From NCBI GenBank assembly GCA_903900685.1, contig CAIUOC010000072.1, positions 1-39,718 on the forward strand: a stretch of 39,718 nt of DNA, given 5' to 3'. The notes beneath the pieces are model-generated. The model ran no database searches. It worked only from the letters and a program-made list of their open reading frames with translations, and was not told the DNA's origin. This DNA is from an uncultured Candidatus Saccharibacteria bacterium (GTDB lineage: Bacteria > Patescibacteriota > Saccharimonadia > Saccharimonadales > UBA4665). Both the position numbers and the translations under genes were made by a program. Of the stretch, positions 1 through 7,746 are shown piece after piece (the first letter of the stretch is position 1; every line of letters begins with the position of its first letter).

Positions 1-204
1 CAAATAGCCAATAAATATATTACTGAGTTTAAGAACGGTGTTAAAATCGCTAACGGCCCTTATGGTCCATACATAACTGATGGCAAAAAGAATGCCCGAA
101 TCGCCAAGGATATTGATCCAAAAACTATAACAGAAAAACAGGCAACTGAAATTCTTAAAAAAGCGCCAGCAAAGAAAAAATTTAAAAGAAATAAGAAGAA
201 ATAA
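1..204 (+). CDS. topA: DNA topoisomerase I, C-terminal end (partial, runs off left edge)
   Basis: Frame 1 reads QIANKYITEFKNGVKIANGPYGPYITDGKKNARIAKDIDPKTITEKQATEILKKAPAKKKFKRNKKK*, typical of topoisomerase I C-terminal repeats (GPYGPYITDGKKNA) with a Lys-rich tail; stop at 202-204. Confidence 0.8.
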   Translation, partial: QIANKYITEFKNGVKIANGPYGPYITDGKKNARIAKDIDPKTITEKQATEILKKAPAKKKFKRNKKK

Positions 205-228
205 GTTTTTTTATTAAACTAAAGAATC

Positions 229-257
229 TTGACATAACAATTATATAAGAATACTCT
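229..257 (+). promoter_or_regulatory. Putative sigma70-type promoter (TTGACA-N17-TACTCT) for the surface protein gene
   Basis: TTGACA at 229-234, 17-nt spacer, TACTCT at 252-257, upstream of the ATG at 302. Confidence 0.45.
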
Positions 258-301
258 TAATTTAAGTGTTGATTTAATCATACTGAAAATAAGAAATAAA
301 A

Positions 302-1537
302 ATGTTAAAAAATAAAATTAAATATTTAATCTTTAGTTCATTGGTAGGCTTATTTAGCCTAATTTTTGCGTCAATGACAACTAGTACAGCTCATGCATCT
401 GGAATAAACCTATATTGGTGCAATACTGGAAGTAGTAATTTTAGTACAGCTTCGAACTGGAACACTAATGCCGATTGTACTAGCGGTACTCAGCAAATAC
501 CCGTGAGTGGTGATAGTCTTATTTTTGACGATACTAATCTAACTGCTGATGCGACACTTAATAACAATTTAACCGGACTAGATATTTATAGTATTGATTT
601 TAAGGGCACAAGTATTTCCAATTATAGTTTTCTTATTACTGGTAATGCAATTAGCTTAGATAATGGAATTATAGACACTAGTCTTAGTATTGCTAACGAA
701 ATGTCACTTGATATAACACTTACAGCTGATCAAAGTATTAATGACACCTCAGGAGCTTTTAATTTAGTTGGCGGTAATGTTGGCCTAACAAATACTTTCA
801 ATATTGGAAACCATAATCTAACACTGAATAGTAATACCAATTATGGTGGCAATATATTTATTTTGAGTCAGCTAGAAGGAACTGGAAATATAATAATGAA
901 CGGTGACACCAGTGGTCATTATTATTTTATAGCTCCAGCTAATGGCTATAGCGGAAAAATAACATTAGACAATGGCCAAGCCTTCGTATATGGAAATTCT
1001 TTAGGAACCGGTAAGATAACTGTAAAAAGTGGGGCTACTCTTAATATTAATTTTGATAATTTGTCGCCAACTTTTAATAATCCTTTAGAGATTTCTGGAA
1101 ATGGCTTTGATGGAACCTCCGGTTCTATGGTTGTAAATGATGGATGCCCAAGTCCTATATCATCCAATGGATCATGTACTAATACCGGTACGGATACATT
1201 TAGTGGGGCAATTACATTGACTGGTGACACTATAGTTAGTACAGGTGGCAACACGCTAAAATTTACAAATATTGTTCCATGCAGTGGTTTCATTATAACT
1301 ATTAATGTAATCCCCGTTGTTTTGCCAGGTACTCATCCAGCAGTTTCGTCTTGTAGTACACCAACTGGCGGTGGATCGACAACATCATCCTCAGCACCAA
1401 AAACACCAAATACAGGATCTAGCCTTATTAATGCCAATAAATACTTAGCATATTTAGGAATACTTAGCATATTATCAACAGGACTTTATATTTTATCTAG
1501 AAAATACAAAAAAGCTTACGCAAAAAATAGAAGATAA
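302..1537 (+). CDS. Secreted, putatively sortase-anchored surface protein, beta-rich (autotransporter-repeat-like)
   Basis: N-terminal signal peptide; Gly/Asn/Thr-rich body with WCNTGSSNFSTASNWNT; C-terminus KTPNTG-hydrophobic helix-RKYKKAYAKNRR, resembling an LPXTG-type sorting signal. Confidence 0.65.
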   Translation: MLKNKIKYLIFSSLVGLFSLIFASMTTSTAHASGINLYWCNTGSSNFSTASNWNTNADCTSGTQQIPVSGDSLIFDDTNLTADATLNNNLTGLDIYSIDFKGTSISNYSFLITGNAISLDNGIIDTSLSIANEMSLDITLTADQSINDTSGAFNLVGGNVGLTNTFNIGNHNLTLNSNTNYGGNIFILSQLEGTGNIIMNGDTSGHYYFIAPANGYSGKITLDNGQAFVYGNSLGTGKITVKSGATLNINFDNLSPTFNNPLEISGNGFDGTSGSMVVNDGCPSPISSNGSCTNTGTDTFSGAITLTGDTIVSTGGNTLKFTNIVPCSGFIITINVIPVVLPGTHPAVSSCSTPTGGGSTTSSSAPKTPNTGSSLINANKYLAYLGILSILSTGLYILSRKYKKAYAKNRR

Positions 1538-1652
1538 TATATTTTGTCCACAAGTTGCACTCTGGTCAAGTTATTGTAAATAGATATTTCTACAACATGT
1601 TATATGCCAAATCGTCCATTTCGTGATACTATATATTTAGCAGGCACTATAT

Positions 1653-1681
1653 TTGACTTATAGTAGCTAAAATGATATAAT
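1653..1681 (+). promoter_or_regulatory. Putative sigma70 promoter TTGACT-N17-TATAAT
   Basis: TTGACT 1653-1658, 17-nt spacer, TATAAT 1676-1681, about 36 nt upstream of the ATG at 1718. Confidence 0.65.
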
Positions 1682-1717
1682 CTTATTAAGTTTAATCAGG
1701 TAAAGTAATCAGATAAT

Positions 1718-2788
1718 ATGACAAATAAGGCTCAAATTAAGGATAATATACAACTTGACATCAAAAAACACATCGATGATGTTTTAAAGACGATTGATCA
1801 AGAAAGAGAAAAGGAAATAATCTCAAGAAGATTTGGTCTTTTTGATCGAAAAGAAACCCTTGAACAAATTGGCGAATTATTAGGAATTACTCGCGAAAGA
1901 GTACGTCAATTAGAAAAATCTATTATTACTAAACTGCGCAGTAAGGCTGACAGGGGAGAGCTACCAAATCTAGATAAATTCCAAGCTATAATCTTGGAGA
2001 CACTTAATACTGCAGGGCAACTATCTAGAGTTACAAAATTAGCTAATGAACTTAGTAAGGATGCAACAAAAATTGATCAATCAAGAATTGCATTTTTAGC
2101 TGAATTATCACCAGAACTTACAGTTGTTGATGAAAATGATTTTCTTTATCTAGCTATAGGTAATTCAAAAGTCTTTACCAGTGCATCTATAAAAGAAGGT
2201 GTTAGTAAGATTATAAATTCAATTACTAAACTTGCTGAACCGAAAAGTATTAAAAAGATTGCCGTAGAAGCTAACATAGACGACTACAGCCAAGCAGAAG
2301 CTCTTGCTAGTATATCTAAGCAACTTGCTTCACTAAACGACAAGTGGGGCCTCGTAAAGTGGCCTATGGTTAATCCTAAGAACATTCGTGACAAGATATA
2401 TGTCATTCTAAAAGAAAATAATAAGCACATGCATTTTAATGAAATTGCTGATGCTATTCAAAAATCTGATTTCAAGCGAAAGAATGTTACCACTCAAGCT
2501 ATACATAATGAATTAATTAAAGATAAAAGATTTGTATTAATTGGGCGTGGTATTTACGCACTCCGTGAATGGGGCTACAAAAAAGGTACAGTTTCAGACA
2601 TAATATCAGAAGTTTTGAGAAAAGAAGGAAAAGCTCTACATAGAGACGATATAGTTAAAAAAGTTCTTGAAAGCCGATATGTTAAGGAAACTACTATACT
2701 TCTTAATCTACAGGGCAAGAATCAGTTCAAGAGAGTTGCTAAAGCAACCTATGAGCTAGATGAATCTAAATTAGTAAGCGCAGAATAA
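1718..2788 (+). CDS. Sigma-70 region 4-like HTH protein fused to HARE-HTH (RpoE-delta/ASXL type) domains
   Basis: N-terminus ISRRFGLFDRKETLEQIGELLGITRERVRQLEKSIITKLR is a sigma region 4 helix-turn-helix; two downstream segments (IRDKIYVILKENNKHMHFNEIADAI... and VSDIISEVLRKEGKALHRDDIVKKVLESRYV...) look like tandem HARE-HTH domains. Confidence 0.75.
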   Translation: MTNKAQIKDNIQLDIKKHIDDVLKTIDQEREKEIISRRFGLFDRKETLEQIGELLGITRERVRQLEKSIITKLRSKADRGELPNLDKFQAIILETLNTAGQLSRVTKLANELSKDATKIDQSRIAFLAELSPELTVVDENDFLYLAIGNSKVFTSASIKEGVSKIINSITKLAEPKSIKKIAVEANIDDYSQAEALASISKQLASLNDKWGLVKWPMVNPKNIRDKIYVILKENNKHMHFNEIADAIQKSDFKRKNVTTQAIHNELIKDKRFVLIGRGIYALREWGYKKGTVSDIISEVLRKEGKALHRDDIVKKVLESRYVKETTILLNLQGKNQFKRVAKATYELDESKLVSAE

Positions 2789-2808
2789 ACTGAACATTTT
2801 ACGAACAT
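2789..2808 (+). repeat. 20-bp direct repeat, copy 1: actgaacattttacgaacat
   Basis: Identical to 3342-3361; internal GAACAT-N5-GAACAT. Confidence 0.85.
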
Positions 2809-2958
2809 AGAATATATACAAAAATAATTAAAAATAGACTAAAATACCTTAAATTGGCGTTTTTTATGCAAAAGGTATAAAAGGGCGTTACAAATTTATT
2901 TTTTTATTTATTTTTTTAAAAATAATGGCGGGGGGAAGAATTAGGAAACACACAATAA

Positions 2959-2977
2959 GACATAGTCATACTATGTC
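2959..2977. repeat. Perfect inverted repeat GACATAGT-cat-ACTATGTC
   Basis: 8-bp arms, 3-nt centre, read directly from sequence. Confidence 0.85.
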
Positions 2978-3000
2978 GCACAATGTATATTTTGCGACTA
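2973..3000. other. Candidate dif-like site ATGTCGCACAA-TGTATA-TTTTGCGACTA
   Basis: Two 11-bp half sites around a 6-bp centre (TGTATA); arms inverted (GTCGCAcAA / TTtTGCGAC, one mismatch); located in the intergenic region between convergent genes. Confidence 0.3.
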
Positions 3001-3178
3001 TAATATACTATATATAGTTGATAACCAATGCCTCTATAATAGGGCACTACTGCTATATTATTCCCAAAAATTATAATTAAATGTTTATTATATGTTCGTA
3101 TTCTTATCTGTTAATAGTCATCATTAATTTGGTTAATGACTCTTTGTGTATTTTTTTTACAATGGATCTATATTTGAC

Positions 3179-3187
3179 TTATCCACA
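3179..3187 (+). promoter_or_regulatory. DnaA-box consensus TTATCCACA
   Basis: Exact match to TTATCCACA. Confidence 0.4.
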
Positions 3188-3341
3188 GTTATGTCGTGAA
3201 GTATTTGCTTTTTTATGTTTTCGATTACCTTATATAGTTTTTTTGATAATTCCCTTATCCTTCCCCTTACCCTGCTTTTTTGACAAATTACTTTAATATA
3301 GTGATAATATGTTTTTTAAAAAAAATAGCTCATAATTGATT

Positions 3342-3361
3342 ACTGAACATTTTACGAACAT
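3342..3361 (+). repeat. 20-bp direct repeat, copy 2: actgaacattttacgaacat
   Basis: Identical to 2789-2808. Confidence 0.85.
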
Positions 3362-3396
3362 GCAGGGACTAGTGGGGTATTAAGGAGCTAATTTTA

Positions 3397-4338
3397 CTAC
3401 TTATAATATGCTCGTCCTATAACCCTAACATCAATATACTGTGAAGGATTTTTATTATTAGCTTGTAGATATCCCTTCAATGCCAGAAAACTCCCAACCT
3501 GCTCTTTTACAGGTTCCTCTAAATTTAACTTAAGTATATAGGGAACCTTATCTATTTTAATGTCCAACTCTCTTGAGTTAGGAACTAGGGTATAACTTAT
3601 GGTTTTAATCGATTGAATTGCTAATTCATTGTAGGTATAACTTATAAAAGATAGGTCACTATTAGATAGTGCTCTTTGGTTTATTTTTATATTACTAAAG
3701 CTTTCTATTATATAGGGCATTAAATTTATAAAATTTACACTATTATTATTTGAAACCGATGCCATAGCTACACCATTATTCTTTAATAAATAGAATCTTT
3801 TAGTCTGATCGTATAGAATTCCTACTGGCTTAGCCTCGGTAATTTTTAATGTTACAAAATGACTCAAAAAACTTAACTCTGGGGTTGCATTGGAAAGTTC
3901 TGGAAAGCGAGACAACATATAGTCTGATAAACCAAGGTTATTAATAGTTATTTTAGTATTATTTGCAATTGAATTAGATAGGTATTTTTCAGATGCTGTC
4001 TTATATATACTGGTTGACTCTAGGAATTGAGAATGATTATCAGACACATTTTTAATCTTCACGTTGTTATCTAAATAAAGTAAGTATCCTAGTATCAAAA
4101 CAACAAAAATTAGTATAAAAATAGCTGGAACCCTGCCGATAATATTATTTGCAGGTATGGTTGATTGGGTAATGCCATCATTAGTTTTGGGCTTAGATCG
4201 TTTTAAATTATTCTTAATCGTTCTGGAAGAATAGTAGCTAAAATTATTTGATTTATCTTCTTGAATAACGATTGGAGAACGACCCATTTTTTTTTGTTTT
4301 TTTTGAAACATATGTCTTTTCTTATTTAGATTTATCAA
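3397..4338 (-). CDS. ftsQ: FtsQ-like cell division protein (single TM helix plus extracytoplasmic domain)
   Basis: Position downstream of murG; Lys-rich N-terminus, one TM helix (IPAIFILIFVVLILGYLLYL), then a POTRA-like region. The true start may be an internal Met. Confidence 0.6.
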   Translation of the reverse strand: MINLNKKRHMFQKKQKKMGRSPIVIQEDKSNNFSYYSSRTIKNNLKRSKPKTNDGITQSTIPANNIIGRVPAIFILIFVVLILGYLLYLDNNVKIKNVSDNHSQFLESTSIYKTASEKYLSNSIANNTKITINNLGLSDYMLSRFPELSNATPELSFLSHFVTLKITEAKPVGILYDQTKRFYLLKNNGVAMASVSNNNSVNFINLMPYIIESFSNIKINQRALSNSDLSFISYTYNELAIQSIKTISYTLVPNSRELDIKIDKVPYILKLNLEEPVKEQVGSFLALKGYLQANNKNPSQYIDVRVIGRAYYK

Positions 4339-5491
4339 TTAATAATTGGGCTAATGCTAGAGATGCATCTTCTCTAGTAAAAAGATTTAGATTATCAGCT
4401 AATTCTTGCCTTCTCTTCTGAGAATTCATTAAAATATCTATTTGATCAAGCAAAATTTTAGGGTTTTCTATTACTTCAATTTCATCTAGGGCCACTACTG
4501 CCCCGCTCTTCTCAAGTGATTTTGCATTTTTTACTTGATGGCCACCAGTAAGATGAGGGCTTGGAATAATAATGCATGGCTTGGCTTGCGCTGCAAATTC
4601 TGCAAGATTTGTAGCCCCAGCACGAGAAATTATAAGATCTGCTGAACCAGAGTATCGATACATATCACCAACAAAACCTTTAACGATAACTCTTTTCCTT
4701 TTTTCACCTTTCAATTTTTTGTCATATTGCAAATTATAATCTGCTTCATGATCCTTGCCGGCAATATTTAAAAGAACTAGGTTCGAATTATTTTCTAATA
4801 ATGAATCAACAATTGCTAAGAGTGCTTTATTAAGTGTTAATGAGCCAAGTCCACCGCCAGCAAAAAGTATTACCTGTTTATCCTTATCTATACCTAAACT
4901 TTCCTTATAGTCTGCTACATCAGCAGCAGATAATTTTTTATATTTATTTGATATGGGAACACCGACGTAAATAATTTTATTCTGAGGATAGCTATAAAGT
5001 TCTTTTGGCATGCCAGTTGCATGATTTAACGCCCACTTAGCTATGATCCTATTTGCAAGACCAGGCATTGTGTCTGAATCATGGGTTATATACTTAATTC
5101 CTCTCACTGCAGCAGCTAAGCCAACTGGAACACCTATATATCCCCCTTTAATAAAAATTATATTTGGTTTTATTTCTAATAGAATAAAATATGCCTGAAT
5201 TGTGCCAATCAAAAATCTAAAGAAGTCGACAATATTTTTTAAAATTGTACTGAAATCTAAAAGTTGAGAAAAGCCAGCCCCATGATATCGTCTAAACTTC
5301 CCTGCACTAATATATATAGATTGGTCAATAAAATCTGAGATCTCTAATCTCTGCCCAAATGGATCACCTGTCTGACCAATAAAAATTACTTTTACAGTTG
5401 GATCGAGCTTTTTTAAATCATTGGCGACTGCTAATAGCGGGGTTACGTGACCCCCTGAGCCTGCGCCCGTAATGACTATTGTCATAATCAT
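4322..5491 (-). CDS. murG: UDP-N-acetylglucosamine--LPS N-acetylglucosamine transferase MurG
   Basis: TIVITGAGSGGHVTPLLAVA, IFIKGGYIGVPVGLAA, ISRAGATNLAEFAAQAKPCIIIPSPHLTGGHQVKNA motifs. Confidence 0.93.
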   Translation of the reverse strand: MIMTIVITGAGSGGHVTPLLAVANDLKKLDPTVKVIFIGQTGDPFGQRLEISDFIDQSIYISAGKFRRYHGAGFSQLLDFSTILKNIVDFFRFLIGTIQAYFILLEIKPNIIFIKGGYIGVPVGLAAAVRGIKYITHDSDTMPGLANRIIAKWALNHATGMPKELYSYPQNKIIYVGVPISNKYKKLSAADVADYKESLGIDKDKQVILFAGGGLGSLTLNKALLAIVDSLLENNSNLVLLNIAGKDHEADYNLQYDKKLKGEKRKRVIVKGFVGDMYRYSGSADLIISRAGATNLAEFAAQAKPCIIIPSPHLTGGHQVKNAKSLEKSGAVVALDEIEVIENPKILLDQIDILMNSQKRRQELADNLNLFTREDASLALAQLLIDKSK

Positions 5492-6677
5492 CCCCTTCTG
5501 TAATTTTAGTAGGTACTGTATAGGTTGTATATCTAGAAATATGAAAGACTATTCCTAAAGCAGCCATAACAAACATAATACTAGTACCGCCATAACTTAT
5601 AAAGGGCAAAGTAATGCCTTTAAGTGGAATAACCCCGATCATAGCACCAATATTTATAAATGCCTGAACACTTAACCAAGTCATAATTCCAGTAACTAAT
5701 AATCTTGAAAAATTATTTGGACAACGTTCAATAATATTTTTAAGTCTGACAAATAGAGCTGCAAATAGAGCTAATAATATAGTTGTTCCAAGAAATCCAA
5801 ATTTTTCAGCATAAATTGCGAAAATTGAATCGTTAGCAGATTCTGGTAAATAACCATAGGCCTGAACACTGTTGCCTAAACCTAGTCCCAATATTCCACC
5901 CGAACCAACTGCAATTAAAGCCTGACAAGTCTGATAGCCACTATTCTGACAATCACTCGATGGATGCAGGTATGTTGCTAATCTTTGTTGTCTATAACTA
6001 CTAGTTGCAACAGCTATTACTACACAAGCCACAATCACTCCTACAAAAATGGCAATCTTTTTCATAGGTACTGACGCCACAAAAGCCATACAAGCCATCA
6101 TTGCCATCATAACGGCAGTTGTACCTAAATCACTCTCAACTCCCGCTACAACGACTCCTATTATAAATAAAGCCATAATTATTGGTAATAGTGTTTTTTT
6201 AAAATCGCTTATTGCACCAGACTTAATTTGACTGGCTAAAAAACCAGCCAACCAAATTAGTAAAGCAAATTTAATCAGCTCATCAGCCTGAAATGAGAAA
6301 CCACCAATTTGAATCCACCTATAAGCACCATTAACTTCTTGCCCCAGTACTCTAACTGCTAATGCAGCAATAACAGAAATAATAATTAAAGGCTTCTCAA
6401 AACGACGCCAAGCTTTTAAGGGCATAAACGCAGTAATTGCAAATCCGACTAAACCCAAAATAACTGATATCATCTGGCGATTAATAAAATAATTAGCTCC
6501 GACTCCACTGTTTATGCTTAATCCAGGGCCAATTGAATAAATTACAACTAGGCCAATTGATAATAATAATATAATAATTACAAGCAATATGTAGTCAGGT
6601 TTATGCTTCCTTGGCATTTCCAAATTATTGTTAAATCTTGATCCTCTCCTGGATTGAAATTGACTCGATGGTCTCAT
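5418..6677 (-). CDS. ftsW: Peptidoglycan glycosyltransferase FtsW (SEDS family)
   Basis: Multi-TM SEDS protein; GGILGLGLGNSVQAYGYLPESANDSIFAIYAEKFGFLGT and GVIPLKGITLPFISYGGTS. Confidence 0.93.
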   Translation of the reverse strand: MRPSSQFQSRRGSRFNNNLEMPRKHKPDYILLVIIILLLSIGLVVIYSIGPGLSINSGVGANYFINRQMISVILGLVGFAITAFMPLKAWRRFEKPLIIISVIAALAVRVLGQEVNGAYRWIQIGGFSFQADELIKFALLIWLAGFLASQIKSGAISDFKKTLLPIIMALFIIGVVVAGVESDLGTTAVMMAMMACMAFVASVPMKKIAIFVGVIVACVVIAVATSSYRQQRLATYLHPSSDCQNSGYQTCQALIAVGSGGILGLGLGNSVQAYGYLPESANDSIFAIYAEKFGFLGTTILLALFAALFVRLKNIIERCPNNFSRLLVTGIMTWLSVQAFINIGAMIGVIPLKGITLPFISYGGTSIMFVMAALGIVFHISRYTTYTVPTKITEGDDYDNSHYGRRLRGSRNPAISSRQ

Positions 6678-7720
6678 ATATATTTACCAAGTAAAAAGAC
6701 AATTAGCCCAATAACCGCCGATACCTGGCCTAAGATCCAAAAACGCATTGTAATCTTAGTTTCCTGCCACCCAATTGCTTCGAAATGATGATGTATTGGT
6801 GCTATTTTAAATATCTTTTTTCCATTTCTTAGTTTTTTAGATATGACTTGAATAATGGTTGACCCAGCTTCAATAACAAACATAAGCCCAATAATTGGTA
6901 GGAGTACTACTGTATTAGTGAGCATAGCCACAACTCCAAGCGCTGTACCTAATGCAAATGATCCGATATCTCCCATAAAGAACCTGGCAGGATAAATATT
7001 AAACCAAGTGTAGCTTAACAAGGATCCAACAGTCGCTAAACAGAATCCTGAAATCCCATATCTACCTTCTAGTAAAGCAATTATTGCATATGCCGAAAAA
7101 GCAATTGAAGTTAAGCCTCCAGCCAAACCATCAAGTCCATCGCTAATATTAACTGCATTAGCTGTTGAGACTACTACAAGAACAAATAAAGGAATAATCA
7201 ACCAGCCAATATGCCAATTACCATAAATCCCCGGTATATGAATATAGCTAACATCTAATTTGTAATAGAAAAATAATCCGCCAATTAGTGCTACTGCAGT
7301 AACTAAGAAAAGCTTTAATTTAGAAGGAAGACCAGCAACCCCTAGTCCATTACCGGTTATATTAATTATGTCATCAACCAGTCCTATTAAAGCAGCACCA
7401 GCAAAAGCAGCTATAGGTAGCCAGGTTTCGCTACGATTTAGATTAAAAAGAATAGTCACTAGACATACCGAAAGTACAAAAATTATGCCAGCCATTGTTG
7501 GTATATGACGTTTATGCTTCTCTGCATGTAGCTGATTAAATACTGTTGCAGTCTCTCCTGTCACAGCTTTTTCTCTAGGTTTTTTCCACCATTGTCCCTT
7601 GTATGACAAATGAGTGTAGATAGGTGTGATTACCATACTTAAGACAAAGCCTAAAAATCCAAGACTAAGAATTCTAATAATTGTATTGGTTTCAACGGAA
7701 AAGTTTATAACTTGAATCAT
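6674..7720 (-). CDS. mraY: Phospho-N-acetylmuramoyl-pentapeptide-transferase MraY
   Basis: GLVDDIINI, NAVNISDGLDGLAGG, FFMGDIGSFALG, APIHHHFEAIGWQETKITMRFWI. Confidence 0.95.
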   Translation of the reverse strand: MIQVINFSVETNTIIRILSLGFLGFVLSMVITPIYTHLSYKGQWWKKPREKAVTGETATVFNQLHAEKHKRHIPTMAGIIFVLSVCLVTILFNLNRSETWLPIAAFAGAALIGLVDDIINITGNGLGVAGLPSKLKLFLVTAVALIGGLFFYYKLDVSYIHIPGIYGNWHIGWLIIPLFVLVVVSTANAVNISDGLDGLAGGLTSIAFSAYAIIALLEGRYGISGFCLATVGSLLSYTWFNIYPARFFMGDIGSFALGTALGVVAMLTNTVVLLPIIGLMFVIEAGSTIIQVISKKLRNGKKIFKIAPIHHHFEAIGWQETKITMRFWILGQVSAVIGLIVFLLGKYI

Positions 7721-7746
7721 TTTTTTACCTTTACATATTATACATG

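Noticed and set aside
946-1293. 115-aa antisense ORF inside the surface protein gene
   Set aside because: Fully antisense to a supported CDS with no recognisable domain.
1441-1472. 13-bp direct repeat atacttagcatat twice inside the surface protein gene
   Set aside because: Lies in the codons for the C-terminal TM helix (LAYLGILSIL); most likely compositional.
3179-3187. oriC in the 2.8-3.4 kb region
   Set aside because: Only one perfect DnaA box, no dnaA/dnaN, and flanking genes are convergent rather than divergent.
3174-3202. TTGACT as a -35 element near the DnaA box (shares ctatatttgacttat with the promoter at 1653)
   Set aside because: No -10 element at suitable spacing and no downstream gene.
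3081-3296. 71-aa + strand ORF in the convergent intergenic region
   Set aside because: Phe/Leu/Ile-rich product from a T-rich tract, no recognisable start signal or domain; probably chance.
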